From NCBI GenBank assembly GCA_946623365.1, contig CAMORE010000002.1, forward strand, positions 1-39,188: a DNA stretch of 39,188 bases, read 5' to 3'. Positions 18,728 through 28,395 of this stretch are shown here, one piece after another. The stretch's first letter is position 1; the number at the start of each line of letters is the position of its first letter. The notes under the pieces were generated by a model. That model saw only the letters and a list, made by a program, of their open reading frames with translations, had not been told where the DNA came from and ran no database searches. The position numbers and the translations under genes were made by a program. This DNA is from an uncultured Acinetobacter sp. (GTDB taxonomy: Bacteria > Cyanobacteriota > Vampirovibrionia > Gastranaerophilales > Gastranaerophilaceae).

Positions 18728-20965
18728 ATGGATAAACACAAAAAACTGTCACTTGGTATCTATTGGCACATGCATCAGCCTGTTTATGAGCTGGAAGGTA
18801 CGTATTTAATGCCTTGGGTAAGGCTGCATGCCGTAAAAGATTATTTGGATATGATTTTGGTATTGGAAAAATTTCCAAAGCTGAAGTTAAATTTTAATAT
18901 TGTACCGGCTCTTCTTGATTCAATTATTGATTATGCTGAAAATAATGTTCAGGATATTCATTCAGAATTAACGGTAATGGATACGGATAATCTTTCCGAT
19001 GATGAAAAGTCTTTTATTATAAACAATTTTTTCAATACTAAATTTGAAACAATGGTTTATAAAAATGAAACTTATAGAAATTTATATCAAAAACGATTTG
19101 CAAAAGAGAACTTCAGCATATATGATTTTAATGCTCAAGAGTACGCAGATTTAATGGCAGTATTTAATCTCGTTTGGATAGACCCTACGCATTTTGAAAG
19201 ATATCCGAGGTTGAAAGAACTATGGGACAAGCAGTATTGTTATACCAAAGATGACCGAATAGAAATATTAGATATTCAAAAACAAATAATAAGAGAAATC
19301 ATTCCTGCTTTTAGGAAATATATAAAAGAAGGACGTATAGAATTAACAACAAGCCCTTATTATCACACTATATTACCTATATTAATAGATGCAAAATCGT
19401 CCGCCAAAACAGGTTTGACATTAATGGGCCTGCCTGAACGGTTGGGTATGGGGGATGATGCTAAAATACAAATTAAAACAGCTCTGGATAGAATTGAAGA
19501 AATTTTTGGAGTTCGCCCTAAAGGAATGTGGCCTCCGGAACTTTGTATAGGACCTAAAACATTAGAAGTATTTACACACGAGGGAATTGAATGGACAATA
19601 TCCGATGAAGGGATTCTGTCAAGCTCTATAAATTTTGATTTTGTTCGTGATTTTAAAGGTAATGTAAACGACCCGTATCATTTACTCAAAGTATATAATT
19701 ACCAAACTAAAAGTTCAAATATTGATGTAATATTTAGAGAGCGGTCTATTCCGCACTTGATTAACTTTGAATATGCAGGTATAAATGCTCAAATGGCTGC
19801 AGGTGATTTGTACGAGAAAATAAAAACAATTCAAAACAAACTGCTTGTATCTCCTGATGAAACACACCTCTTGACTATAGCTGCTGATTGTGAAAATTGT
19901 TGGGAAAATTACCAAAATGACGGATATGAATTTCTTAACAACGTCTATTCACTCATTGAGAATGATGAAACAATAGAAACTGTCCTCATAAGTGATTACA
20001 TAAAGCAGGATAAGCACAAAAAGAATTTAAAAAAAATATATTCAGGCTCTTGGATTGATAAAACTTTCCAATATTGGATAGGAGAGCCTGAGAAGAATAA
20101 AGCTTGGGCTGCGTTAAAAAACACTAAAGATGATTATAATTCTTTTAAAAAGGCGAATAAAAACCATCCGAACTTAAATGCAGCAAAGAAAGAAATATTA
20201 ATTGCAGAAGGAAGTGACTGGTTCTGGTGGTACGGAGAACCTAACAATTCCGGACAAGATTTTCTATTTGATTATATGTTCAGAGAAAGACTTAAAAATG
20301 TCTATATTCTTTTGGATATGACACCGCCCGAGTATCTTAATAATTCCATTATAACTAAGATAGAAGTGCCGTTTAAACTTCCCAAACGCCCTGTAACGCC
20401 TAAAATGGACGGTTCTATATCAAGTTCTGATGACTGGTATAATGCAGGTATTATAAGTATGCTTGACGGGCCTGTGTACAGGGAAAATAAAAATGTCGAT
20501 AAAATCGAATTCGGATGTGATAATACTAATATTTATTTCAGGCTGCATGTTAGTAAAAATGCAAGTGAAATCAGTTTTATAGACAGAATTAATCAATTTT
20601 ACATTTATACAAGAAATGCGACCCACGTAGGGAATAGAGCGCATATCCGTTTAATTTGCAGAACGGATAATCCTTATCCTATCTTAACGGAAAGATTTGA
20701 ACACGAGTTGACTTTGACTCTTATAAAAGACACACTGTATCCTCTACGATTGACATCTGTTATACACCCCGACATATGGACACTTGATAATCCGGATGGA
20801 ATAAAATTAGCATATGAAGATGTAATAGATGTAGCAATCCCTTTTGATAAACTCGGTATCGGAGATGGTGAAACCGTAGAATTCTTTATGGCAAACACTG
20901 ATTCTGCAGTAAAAAATACATACATACCGCAAGAAGTTTTGCTGTCTATGAAACGTGAAAGCTGA
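18728..20965 (+). CDS. Glycoside hydrolase family 57 (alpha-amylase/glucanotransferase-like)
   Basis: LGIYWHMHQPVYEL...LNFNIVPALL...ELTTSPYYHTILPIL...RPKGMWPPELCIGPKTLEVFTHEGIEWTISDE; extra C-terminal beta-rich domain. Confidence 0.93.
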   Translation: MDKHKKLSLGIYWHMHQPVYELEGTYLMPWVRLHAVKDYLDMILVLEKFPKLKLNFNIVPALLDSIIDYAENNVQDIHSELTVMDTDNLSDDEKSFIINNFFNTKFETMVYKNETYRNLYQKRFAKENFSIYDFNAQEYADLMAVFNLVWIDPTHFERYPRLKELWDKQYCYTKDDRIEILDIQKQIIREIIPAFRKYIKEGRIELTTSPYYHTILPILIDAKSSAKTGLTLMGLPERLGMGDDAKIQIKTALDRIEEIFGVRPKGMWPPELCIGPKTLEVFTHEGIEWTISDEGILSSSINFDFVRDFKGNVNDPYHLLKVYNYQTKSSNIDVIFRERSIPHLINFEYAGINAQMAAGDLYEKIKTIQNKLLVSPDETHLLTIAADCENCWENYQNDGYEFLNNVYSLIENDETIETVLISDYIKQDKHKKNLKKIYSGSWIDKTFQYWIGEPEKNKAWAALKNTKDDYNSFKKANKNHPNLNAAKKEILIAEGSDWFWWYGEPNNSGQDFLFDYMFRERLKNVYILLDMTPPEYLNNSIITKIEVPFKLPKRPVTPKMDGSISSSDDWYNAGIISMLDGPVYRENKNVDKIEFGCDNTNIYFRLHVSKNASEISFIDRINQFYIYTRNATHVGNRAHIRLICRTDNPYPILTERFEHELTLTLIKDTLYPLRLTSVIHPDIWTLDNPDGIKLAYEDVIDVAIPFDKLGIGDGETVEFFMANTDSAVKNTYIPQEVLLSMKRES

Positions 20966-21736
20966 TTATAATCTTATTGTTCTAAATAGAGTTGAATATT
21001 TATGTCCGCCGTAGTATACGATTATTGATAAAAAGTAATTATCTAAATCGTTTACTTCCAGATAACTTTTTACAGGTTCTTTTCTCTTAGAACTTGCTTT
21101 TTTACCTACAACTTTTAAAATTCCCATATGTATTTTTTGAGATTTTGTAAGTTTAGGCTTCGGAATGTGCTCATCATAGAATTTTTCAGGAGTATAATCT
21201 CTGTCATAAACTGGAATTATATGCGCAACTTTACCGTTTTGTTTAAATAATATATACCATTTTCCTTTGTGTTCTCTCGGAGTAAGTAAATAATATCCGG
21301 GTTCGATTGCCTGATTTTTGAAGTAAATAGTTGCATTAAGCCTGAACAGAGGATAAATAGACCACGCAGCATCTTTTACATCATAAAATTCCTCGGGATC
21401 AATGCCATGTAAGTATGAATGTTCAGCAGGTTCTAAATTGTTGTATATTTCCGAATAATTTTTTGTAGCCTTTGGAGAATCCTGATAAGCAGGATAGCTT
21501 CCGTTTTCGGAAAAAGTTTTATAAGGGGAATCCTCATCATTGTTATTATTTGTTGCCGGATATGAGTTATTGTATCTTGTATTTTCTTCATCCTCATTAT
21601 CCAAAGTATTTGGATCTATATCGTCATAAAATCCGGGAGGCGTCCCTGCATAACCTCCCTGACGAACTGCTTCAGCACAAAAACTCTGTCCTGCGGTAAA
21701 ACATAATATTATAAGCAATAACAAACTCTTCTTCAT
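20966..21736 (-). CDS. Secreted hypothetical protein
   Basis: MKKSLLLLIILCFTAGQSFCAEA signal peptide, N/D/P-rich linker, C-terminal folded domain; stop codon abuts the GH57 stop codon. Confidence 0.75.
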   Translation of the reverse strand: MKKSLLLLIILCFTAGQSFCAEAVRQGGYAGTPPGFYDDIDPNTLDNEDEENTRYNNSYPATNNNNDEDSPYKTFSENGSYPAYQDSPKATKNYSEIYNNLEPAEHSYLHGIDPEEFYDVKDAAWSIYPLFRLNATIYFKNQAIEPGYYLLTPREHKGKWYILFKQNGKVAHIIPVYDRDYTPEKFYDEHIPKPKLTKSQKIHMGILKVVGKKASSKRKEPVKSYLEVNDLDNYFLSIIVYYGGHKYSTLFRTIRL

Positions 21737-21896
21737 ACTACTATTGTAATAAAATTTCGTTTAAAATCAATATTGTTAAAATAGTACCTCTGTATTTATA
21801 CCTTCTTTTTACATTTTACTATTATCTATTTACATTCCCCCCTGTTTGAGTTAAATATAAATATATAATAAAAAATACAGATAGGGAGATAATAAA

Positions 21897-23672
21897 TTGA
21901 AAACTAGTATGAAATCGGTTAATTGCGGAGAGTTAAATCTTGCAAACCTTAATGAAGAAGTTACATTGTGCGGCTGGGTTTCTACAGTACGTGACTTAGG
22001 AGGTATTTTATTTATAGAACTTCGTGACAGAAGCGGTTTTTTCCAACTTGTAGCTAACCCTCAAGTTAATCCGCAAGTGCACGATATATTTTCAAAAGTA
22101 AGAAGTGAATATGTAATTCAAGTTACCGGTAAAATATCAAAAAGACCGGAAGAAACATATAACGAAAAATATCCTACAGGACAGGTTGAAATGTATCCTG
22201 AAGGGGTAAATATATTGTCGGAATCTAAAGTACTTCCATTTGTATTAGGTGATGAAAATGTTTCTGAAGATGTAAGGCTTAAATATCGTTATTTGGATAT
22301 AAGAAACGAAAAAATGCTTAACAATCTAAAAGTCAGACATAATATTGTTCAAGCGGTAAGGAATTATTTAAATAATAAAGAATTTTTAGAAGTTGAAACT
22401 CCGATTTTGATTAAGACAACTCCTGAAGGAGCAAGAGATTATTTGGTTCCGTCTCGTGTTCAACCGGGGAAATTCTTTGCACTACCGCAATCACCGCAAA
22501 TATTTAAGCAACTACTAATGGTTGGCGGTATTGAAAGATATTATCAAATTGCAAAATGCTTTAGAGATGAAGACTTACGAGCTGACAGACAGCCTGAATT
22601 TACACAGATTGATATGGAACTTTCTTTTGTAAAACAACAAGATGTAATTGAAGTTGTAGAAGGTTTGTTGGTTGATGCATTTAAAGCTGCAGGGGTTGAT
22701 ATTAAGCCTCCGTTTATTCAAATGCCTTGGCAGGAAGCTATGGACAGATACGGTTCCGATAAACCTGATACAAGATTTGGCTTAGAATTATTTGATATCG
22801 GTGATATCATATTGGAATCTAATTTTGATATAGTTAAGAATACCCTTCTGAACGGCGGAATTGTTCGTGGTATAAAAATTGAAGGCGGGGCAAAATATTC
22901 AAGAAAAGATATTGATGATATTACTAAACTTGCTGTTTCATTTGGTGCCAAAGCTCTTGCTAATATAATTTATCAGGAAGACGGAACTGCAAAATCACCT
23001 GTTCTTAAATTTGTGACGGAAGAACAAGCTAAAGCAATTCAAGACAGAGCAGGTGCTAAAGCCGGCGATATAATTTTCTTTGTAGCAGATAAACCGAAAC
23101 TTGTTTATGACGTTATGGGCAGATTAAGACTTCATTTCGGTAAATCTTTAAATCTGATTGATGAAAGCAAACATAATTTACTTTGGGTTGTTGACTTCCC
23201 GATGTTTGAATATTCGGAAGAAGAAGGAAGATATATGGCAATGCATCACCCATTCACATCTCCAAACTTAGATGATTTGGATAAACTGGATAGCGGTGAT
23301 TTAGGTAATGTTAAGTCAATCGCTTATGATATCGTATATAACGGAACAGAATTAGGCGGGGGTTCAGTCAGAATCCACTCAAGTGAAGTTCAAAAGAAAA
23401 TATTTAAAGCATTAGGATTAACTGAAGAAGAAGCAACCGAAAAATTCGGATTTATGGTTAACGCTCTTCAATACGGCACTCCTCCGCATGCAGGCTTGGC
23501 AATAGGATTAGACAGATTAGTTGCACTATTGTGCAGAACAGAATCTATTCGAGATGTTATTGCATTCCCGAAAAATGCAAGCGCAAAATGCTTGATGTCG
23601 GATGCTCCGGGAGAAGCTTCTTTACAACAACTGAGAGAACTCCATATAAAGAGTACTGTTAACAAACAGTAA
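21897..23672 (+). CDS. aspS: Aspartyl-tRNA synthetase
   Basis: VTLCGWVSTVRDLGGILFIELRDRSG...PEGARDYLVPSRVQPGKFFALPQSPQIFKQLLMVGG...FRDEDLRADRQPEFTQID. TTG start at 21897 or ATG at 21909. Confidence 0.97.
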   Translation: MKTSMKSVNCGELNLANLNEEVTLCGWVSTVRDLGGILFIELRDRSGFFQLVANPQVNPQVHDIFSKVRSEYVIQVTGKISKRPEETYNEKYPTGQVEMYPEGVNILSESKVLPFVLGDENVSEDVRLKYRYLDIRNEKMLNNLKVRHNIVQAVRNYLNNKEFLEVETPILIKTTPEGARDYLVPSRVQPGKFFALPQSPQIFKQLLMVGGIERYYQIAKCFRDEDLRADRQPEFTQIDMELSFVKQQDVIEVVEGLLVDAFKAAGVDIKPPFIQMPWQEAMDRYGSDKPDTRFGLELFDIGDIILESNFDIVKNTLLNGGIVRGIKIEGGAKYSRKDIDDITKLAVSFGAKALANIIYQEDGTAKSPVLKFVTEEQAKAIQDRAGAKAGDIIFFVADKPKLVYDVMGRLRLHFGKSLNLIDESKHNLLWVVDFPMFEYSEEEGRYMAMHHPFTSPNLDDLDKLDSGDLGNVKSIAYDIVYNGTELGGGSVRIHSSEVQKKIFKALGLTEEEATEKFGFMVNALQYGTPPHAGLAIGLDRLVALLCRTESIRDVIAFPKNASAKCLMSDAPGEASLQQLRELHIKSTVNKQ

Positions 23673-23680
23673 AATAAAAA

Positions 23681-23712
23681 AAGGCCTGCTACGGAGCAGG
23701 CTTTAATTTTAT
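23681..23712 (+). terminator. Terminator after aspS
   Basis: gcctgct-acgg-agcaggc followed by a T-rich stretch. Confidence 0.85.
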
Positions 23713-23730
23713 TTTACCATCTTACATCTT

Positions 23731-24726
23731 TTATGCATTACCGAAATCAAAGACATTCATAGAGTCATCAATTAGGGTTTGTACTGCTTGTATTTCTGTA
23801 TTAATAGCTTCAAGTTCGGTTGACAAATCTTGCATTTCAATGTCTATCCAACTTTCTTTTTCGCTTATAGCTTCTTTTTCAGCATTATACCATGCTGTGA
23901 TTTCTTCTCTTACGGAAGAATCCGATCTATCCAAAACAAGACCGCTTGTAACAAAATATGTTAATGACGTTTCAGGGTCATAACTGCCATCGCTGTTAAC
24001 TTCAGCTAATTGGAAAGAACCTGTGACAAGTGCATCATTTATATAGTTATCATTTTGTTCCATTTCTTTATTATATTCCGTTGTCCATCCGTTTGCTGCA
24101 CAAGCTTGGAATATCGGATAGAAAAAGCTTACTAAACTTTGAATTAATGCAGTTTTGTGTTCAGACGCATCAACTGTTGTTGTTTTTCCTGTATCTGTTT
24201 GAGATTTTGTTTTTAAAAGTTTTGCAGAATATTCGTAATCAAGATCGCCATTATTTATAACTTTTTGAATCTCTTCTAAAGAAACAGATTGTCCTGCAAC
24301 AGCTGCAATTAATTCAGGAATCTTATCTGTTGAAAAAGTTCCGCCTCTTCCGTTCACATCGATACAATCAGAGCCCAAAACTTTTTTCATTTCATTAACG
24401 TACTTGCTTCCCATAACAACAAGGCCGTTTGCATCCGTTAAAATCATGGATGCATCAGATTTTAAACTGTCGGGATTATTCCAAAGAGTATAATAAGTAC
24501 TGCTTCCTGAACCCATTAAATAGGTATAATCCATCTTATTATATTGACCATTAGCGTAGTATGATATATTTTTGCTGTGTAATTTGGCATAGTATTCCTT
24601 AGAAAGCTCAGACTGCTCACGAGTCAAAGCCATTTTTTTCATTGCGTCAATAGAAATATTGTATTCGCAATCGGCTTTTCTTTCTGTTAAAGACAATAGT
24701 CTTATTTGTGATACTGCCAGACCCAT
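23731..24726 (-). CDS. Hypothetical protein with N- and C-terminal helical segments (MGLAVSQIRLLSLTERK family)
   Basis: MGLAVSQIRLLSLTERKADCEYNISIDAMKKMAL... and C-terminal ESWIDIEMQDLSTELEAINTEIQAVQTLIDDSMNVFDF; gaaag SD upstream. Confidence 0.8.
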   Translation of the reverse strand: MGLAVSQIRLLSLTERKADCEYNISIDAMKKMALTREQSELSKEYYAKLHSKNISYYANGQYNKMDYTYLMGSGSSTYYTLWNNPDSLKSDASMILTDANGLVVMGSKYVNEMKKVLGSDCIDVNGRGGTFSTDKIPELIAAVAGQSVSLEEIQKVINNGDLDYEYSAKLLKTKSQTDTGKTTTVDASEHKTALIQSLVSFFYPIFQACAANGWTTEYNKEMEQNDNYINDALVTGSFQLAEVNSDGSYDPETSLTYFVTSGLVLDRSDSSVREEITAWYNAEKEAISEKESWIDIEMQDLSTELEAINTEIQAVQTLIDDSMNVFDFGNA

Positions 24727-24848
24727 TTTTCTTTCCTTTATTTGTCCCTTTTATATTATTGTTAACGGCATTTTTTTTGAAAACTTTAATTTTTAAAGCT
24801 AATTTTAGAAAAATTGTTACAAATCTTAACAGATATTTTAAAATAAAG

Positions 24849-24890
24849 CAATTTTTCAGCTTGACTTGTTTTATATATTATAGAAGATTA
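24849..24890 (+). promoter_or_regulatory. Shared-type promoter, copy 2 (AAA+ pair)
   Basis: GCAATTTTTCAGCTTGACTTGTTTTATATATTATAGAAGATTA; offset 23. Confidence 0.6.
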
Positions 24891-24914
24891 AATGTGTGTA
24901 AAGGAATATTGTGT

Positions 24915-26084
24915 ATGAATGAAGTTACATTAACCCCTATTTCAAATGTATCAACAGGAAAAAATACTCGAAATAAAGTTGTTAATTTTCGTGCAAGCAC
25001 AGCGGTAATAAATCCAAACGATGCAGATTCTTTTGAAAAAGAGTACCAAAAACAAAAGAAAAAAGCAGAACGGGATAAAAATATTTCTATGGCAATTCAG
25101 ATAGGTACATTTGCTATATTTGCCGGTATGTTAGGTTTTGTAGCACATCAAAGCGGAGTTTTTGGGAAAAAGGTTCAAAAAGCAGTTGCAAAAGACGTAT
25201 CAAAAGCAAAACCTTTTGACAAATTATGTTTAAATGATGAGATGAAAAAAGAGTTTGAAGAAGTTAAGCTATATATAGAATACCACGATTTATTTAAAGA
25301 GCTTGGAGAAGAACAAATTCCCGGAATATTATTTTACGGAGAACCCGGTGGCGGTAAAAATGCTTATATTTACGCACTAACAAAATATTTACAGGAAAAA
25401 TATCCGGGCTCAATGTTATTTGAAGCTAATGTTTTAAAATTCAATGATAAATACTTTGGTGAATCAGAAAATAACATTCTTAAATTTTTAGAAAATGTTG
25501 TAAAAGTTGCGAATAAAAATCCGGATAAGAAAATTGTTTTATTCTTAGATGAATTTGATGCAATTGCAAGAAAGGATACCGGCTCTAATGCTGCTATGAG
25601 TGAAAAACTTCAGGATGCATTCAAAACAGGATTTAATGATGTTTTAAACACACCGAACATAATTATCACAGCCGCAACAAACAAAGCAAGTAAAGAGGAA
25701 GCTGTTACGGCATTACTTGATGAAGCAATTGTAAACAGATTAGAAAAGAAAATTTTTGTAGCACTTCCTAATGCAGAACAGCATAGTCAAAACTTTACGG
25801 AATTGTTCAAATCCATGCCTGAAAAATATGTAAGTAAGGAACTAACTGATCCGAATAATCCTACAATGAAAAAATTATGTGAGTATATAGCTCAAGACGG
25901 TCATCATATGTCATTTAGAGATGACGCCGCTATAATGAAAAAAGTAAAAAGTTTGTGGGTAAAAGACAAAGATAAACATCCGCAAATAACGATGGAACAT
26001 TTTAAAGAAGCTGTATTAGATAAGGCAAATCAATTAAATTGGCCGCCATCAGAAATAGAAGTTTTTAAGGCATCATTATTATAA
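24915..26084 (+). CDS. Membrane-anchored AAA+ ATPase, paralog 1
   Basis: MNEVTLTPISNVSTGKNTRNKVVNFRAS; TM ISMAIQIGTFAIFAGMLGFVA; Walker A GEPGGGKNA; Walker B VLFLDEFDAIA; sensor ITAATNKAS. Start placed at 24915, not 24708. Confidence 0.9.
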   Translation: MNEVTLTPISNVSTGKNTRNKVVNFRASTAVINPNDADSFEKEYQKQKKKAERDKNISMAIQIGTFAIFAGMLGFVAHQSGVFGKKVQKAVAKDVSKAKPFDKLCLNDEMKKEFEEVKLYIEYHDLFKELGEEQIPGILFYGEPGGGKNAYIYALTKYLQEKYPGSMLFEANVLKFNDKYFGESENNILKFLENVVKVANKNPDKKIVLFLDEFDAIARKDTGSNAAMSEKLQDAFKTGFNDVLNTPNIIITAATNKASKEEAVTALLDEAIVNRLEKKIFVALPNAEQHSQNFTELFKSMPEKYVSKELTDPNNPTMKKLCEYIAQDGHHMSFRDDAAIMKKVKSLWVKDKDKHPQITMEHFKEAVLDKANQLNWPPSEIEVFKASLL

Positions 26085-26105
26085 AATAATAGAAGGATTC
26101 ATTAT

Positions 26106-27365
26106 ATGTTAACAATAACTCAACCAAGTTTTAGAGCAGAAACCACACCGGCTCATTCAATATTTAATAATTCTAAGCGTAACGCAAACGAACAGATTCC
26201 GTTAAGCTATGACGATTCTTATAACGATTTTGTAAAAATAGAATCAAACGCACAGAAAAAAGCAAATCAGCAGGAAAGATTAAATAAAATAATAGCATAC
26301 AGCGGTGTTGGTATTGCGGTAGGCTTGGTAGGTTCTCTGTTGTTCAATTTGTATGCGTATTTTAAAGGTAACAAAGCATCCGCTCTTGAAGCACTTGGTA
26401 AAACAGCGCAGAATCTTAACTTTAAAGATGTAACAAATGAAAAAACTTTTGAAGAATTATTCCTAAGTAATGAAATGAAAAAAGTCATAGACGATTTAAA
26501 AACAACTATAGAACGCGCAGACTGGTTAAAGAAAAAAGGAAGCAAAGGCGGAAGCGGAATCATGTTATATGGTGAACCCGGAGGCGGTAAAAACGCTTAC
26601 GTTTACGCATTAACCAAGTACTTGCAAAAATTATTCCCGGATTCAAAACTCGTAATGATGGATGTTCTTAAATTTAAAGGAATGTTTAACGGACAAACAG
26701 AAAACAACATTATCGGTTTTGTGGAAAATGTCATTAAAGAAGCCAAAAATAACCCTAATAAACGTTACGTTGTATTCTTAGATGAATTTGATTCAATTGC
26801 AAGAAAAGATACAAGCTCAAATGCAAGCATGACAGAAAGTTTCCAGAATGCTTTTAAAACAAAGCTCTTAGACTTAACCGAAGTAGCAAATATTCAGGTT
26901 ATAGCAGCAACAAACAAAGCATCAAAAGATTTACCGTTAAATCAACTTTTAGACGATGCTATTTTAAACAGATTCCCGAAAAAAATACATGTACCGCTCC
27001 CGACAAAAGAACAAATGAAACAAGCTATTGTCGGACATTACAAAACTTTACCGGCTGAATTAGTCGATAAAAAACTATTAGATGTAAATAATTCAGAACT
27101 TGATAGAATTTGCGATTATATTACAAAAGAAAATCACCACGCATCATTTAGAGATTACAACTACATTTTAGATGAAGCAAGAATTATATCCGAAGCTAAA
27201 GAAAGAACTCCGGGTTCTCCAATAACAATCGACGACTTAAAGCAAGCTGTCAGACAGCATGCCGAAAATGAAAACTGGGAAAAAAGTTTAAAAACAAGTG
27301 CCGCAACAAACGAGCCTAAAAAGACATCGAAATTCAAAAAGTGGCTTTCCGGCAGCATTTTTTAA
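26106..27365 (+). CDS. Membrane-anchored AAA+ ATPase, paralog 2
   Basis: MLTITQPSFRAETTP; TM IIAYSGVGIAVGLVGSLLFNLYAYF; GEPGGGKNA; VVFLDEFDSIARKD; AATNKASKD; 21 bp after paralog 1. Confidence 0.9.
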   Translation: MLTITQPSFRAETTPAHSIFNNSKRNANEQIPLSYDDSYNDFVKIESNAQKKANQQERLNKIIAYSGVGIAVGLVGSLLFNLYAYFKGNKASALEALGKTAQNLNFKDVTNEKTFEELFLSNEMKKVIDDLKTTIERADWLKKKGSKGGSGIMLYGEPGGGKNAYVYALTKYLQKLFPDSKLVMMDVLKFKGMFNGQTENNIIGFVENVIKEAKNNPNKRYVVFLDEFDSIARKDTSSNASMTESFQNAFKTKLLDLTEVANIQVIAATNKASKDLPLNQLLDDAILNRFPKKIHVPLPTKEQMKQAIVGHYKTLPAELVDKKLLDVNNSELDRICDYITKENHHASFRDYNYILDEARIISEAKERTPGSPITIDDLKQAVRQHAENENWEKSLKTSAATNEPKKTSKFKKWLSGSIF

Positions 27366-27374
27366 ACAGGTAAA

Positions 27375-28244
27375 TTAACCTCTTAAGAAATTTGTAAAAA
27401 ATCTTTTGGTTTTACACCAAATGCAAGAATCTTTTTGAATAACATCTTTAATTTCGGATATTTTGTACGGTTCCGGTTGAATGGTTCTTTGATACTTAAC
27501 GGCCGGTTTACCTATAAGCATTGCATATATTGGAGAATATCCTTTAGGTATTTCAAGAATATCACATATTTCAGGAAATAGTTTTATACAAATTGTTGCA
27601 TACCCGCACCAACACGTGCCATAACCTAAACTTTGCGCATAAAGTTCAAGGTAACTTAATGCTATAACAGGATCTTGAGGAGCACAAGGAGCTGTTATAG
27701 GTGAAGATACAACAACCATATGCGGTGCTCCTCTAAATATTATATCTTCTCCTTTTTCAAAAGCCTTCTTATACACTTCAAAGTGCTTAACCAAGGGAGA
27801 AAGAACTTTATTATTAAGTAATTTTATTAATCTGTTATTAACTTTATCTTTCAAATGCTGCATAACAGCTCTTTTCTCCACAATAGAAAAGTGTAATTGA
27901 TGCGAATTACATCCGGTAGGAATATATGGCAGCATATTTTTTAATGTTTTCCATTCATCTTCAGTCAATTCTTCATCCTTATATTGCCTAACGCTTCTTC
28001 TTGATTTTATTAGAGATAGAATATTTTTATTAGATATTTTGTCAGAATCATCAGGATTTTTACCGTTGAAAGATAATGCTCCTTGAGGACAAATGCTCAT
28101 ACAATGCTGACAACCAAGACAATGTTCTGTATATTTCATTTTTGGATAATTTTCTGTATCAAAATCCAAACATTTTGATATACAATCATTTATACAGAGT
28201 CCGCATTGTATGCATTTTTCTTTGTCAACAGTAATATTGTTCAT
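27375..28244 (-). CDS. Ferredoxin-nitroreductase fusion
   Basis: CIQCGLCINDCISKCL and CLGCQHCMSICPQGAL (2x[4Fe-4S]) followed by nitroreductase SRRSVRQYKDEELTEDEW...GYGTCWCGYA. Start at MNNITVDKEKC rather than the longer ORF. Confidence 0.92.
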   Translation of the reverse strand: MNNITVDKEKCIQCGLCINDCISKCLDFDTENYPKMKYTEHCLGCQHCMSICPQGALSFNGKNPDDSDKISNKNILSLIKSRRSVRQYKDEELTEDEWKTLKNMLPYIPTGCNSHQLHFSIVEKRAVMQHLKDKVNNRLIKLLNNKVLSPLVKHFEVYKKAFEKGEDIIFRGAPHMVVVSSPITAPCAPQDPVIALSYLELYAQSLGYGTCWCGYATICIKLFPEICDILEIPKGYSPIYAMLIGKPAVKYQRTIQPEPYKISEIKDVIQKDSCIWCKTKRFFTNFLRG

Positions 28245-28334
28245 AAAAGCTCCTTTTAAAACAGAATAACATAAATATAAAAAACCTTCCTGAAAATTAT
28301 TATTAACAAAACTTAACAAAAAAATTTTTTTAGG

Positions 28335-28382
28335 CAATTTTCCTCAAAAAAAATACTTTATATATATATGTTTTAGGGATTA
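28335..28382 (+). promoter_or_regulatory. Shared-type promoter, copy 3 (28396 gene)
   Basis: GCAATTTTCCTCAAAAAAAATACTTTATATATATATGTTTTAGGGATTA; offset 24. Confidence 0.65.
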
Positions 28383-28395
28383 TCGAGGATATTAT

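Noticed and set aside
24708-24914. N-terminal extension of the first AAA+ ORF (MILPDPFFFPLFVPFILLLTAFFLKTLIFKANF...)
   Set aside because: Overlaps the divergent gene's start and the shared-type promoter; ATG at 24915 matches the N-terminal pattern of paralog 2.
28245-28337. Upstream extension of the ferredoxin-nitroreductase ORF
   Set aside because: Ferredoxin domain starts right after MNNITVDKEKC with a good SD (ggagc); the extension is AT-rich non-conserved-looking sequence.
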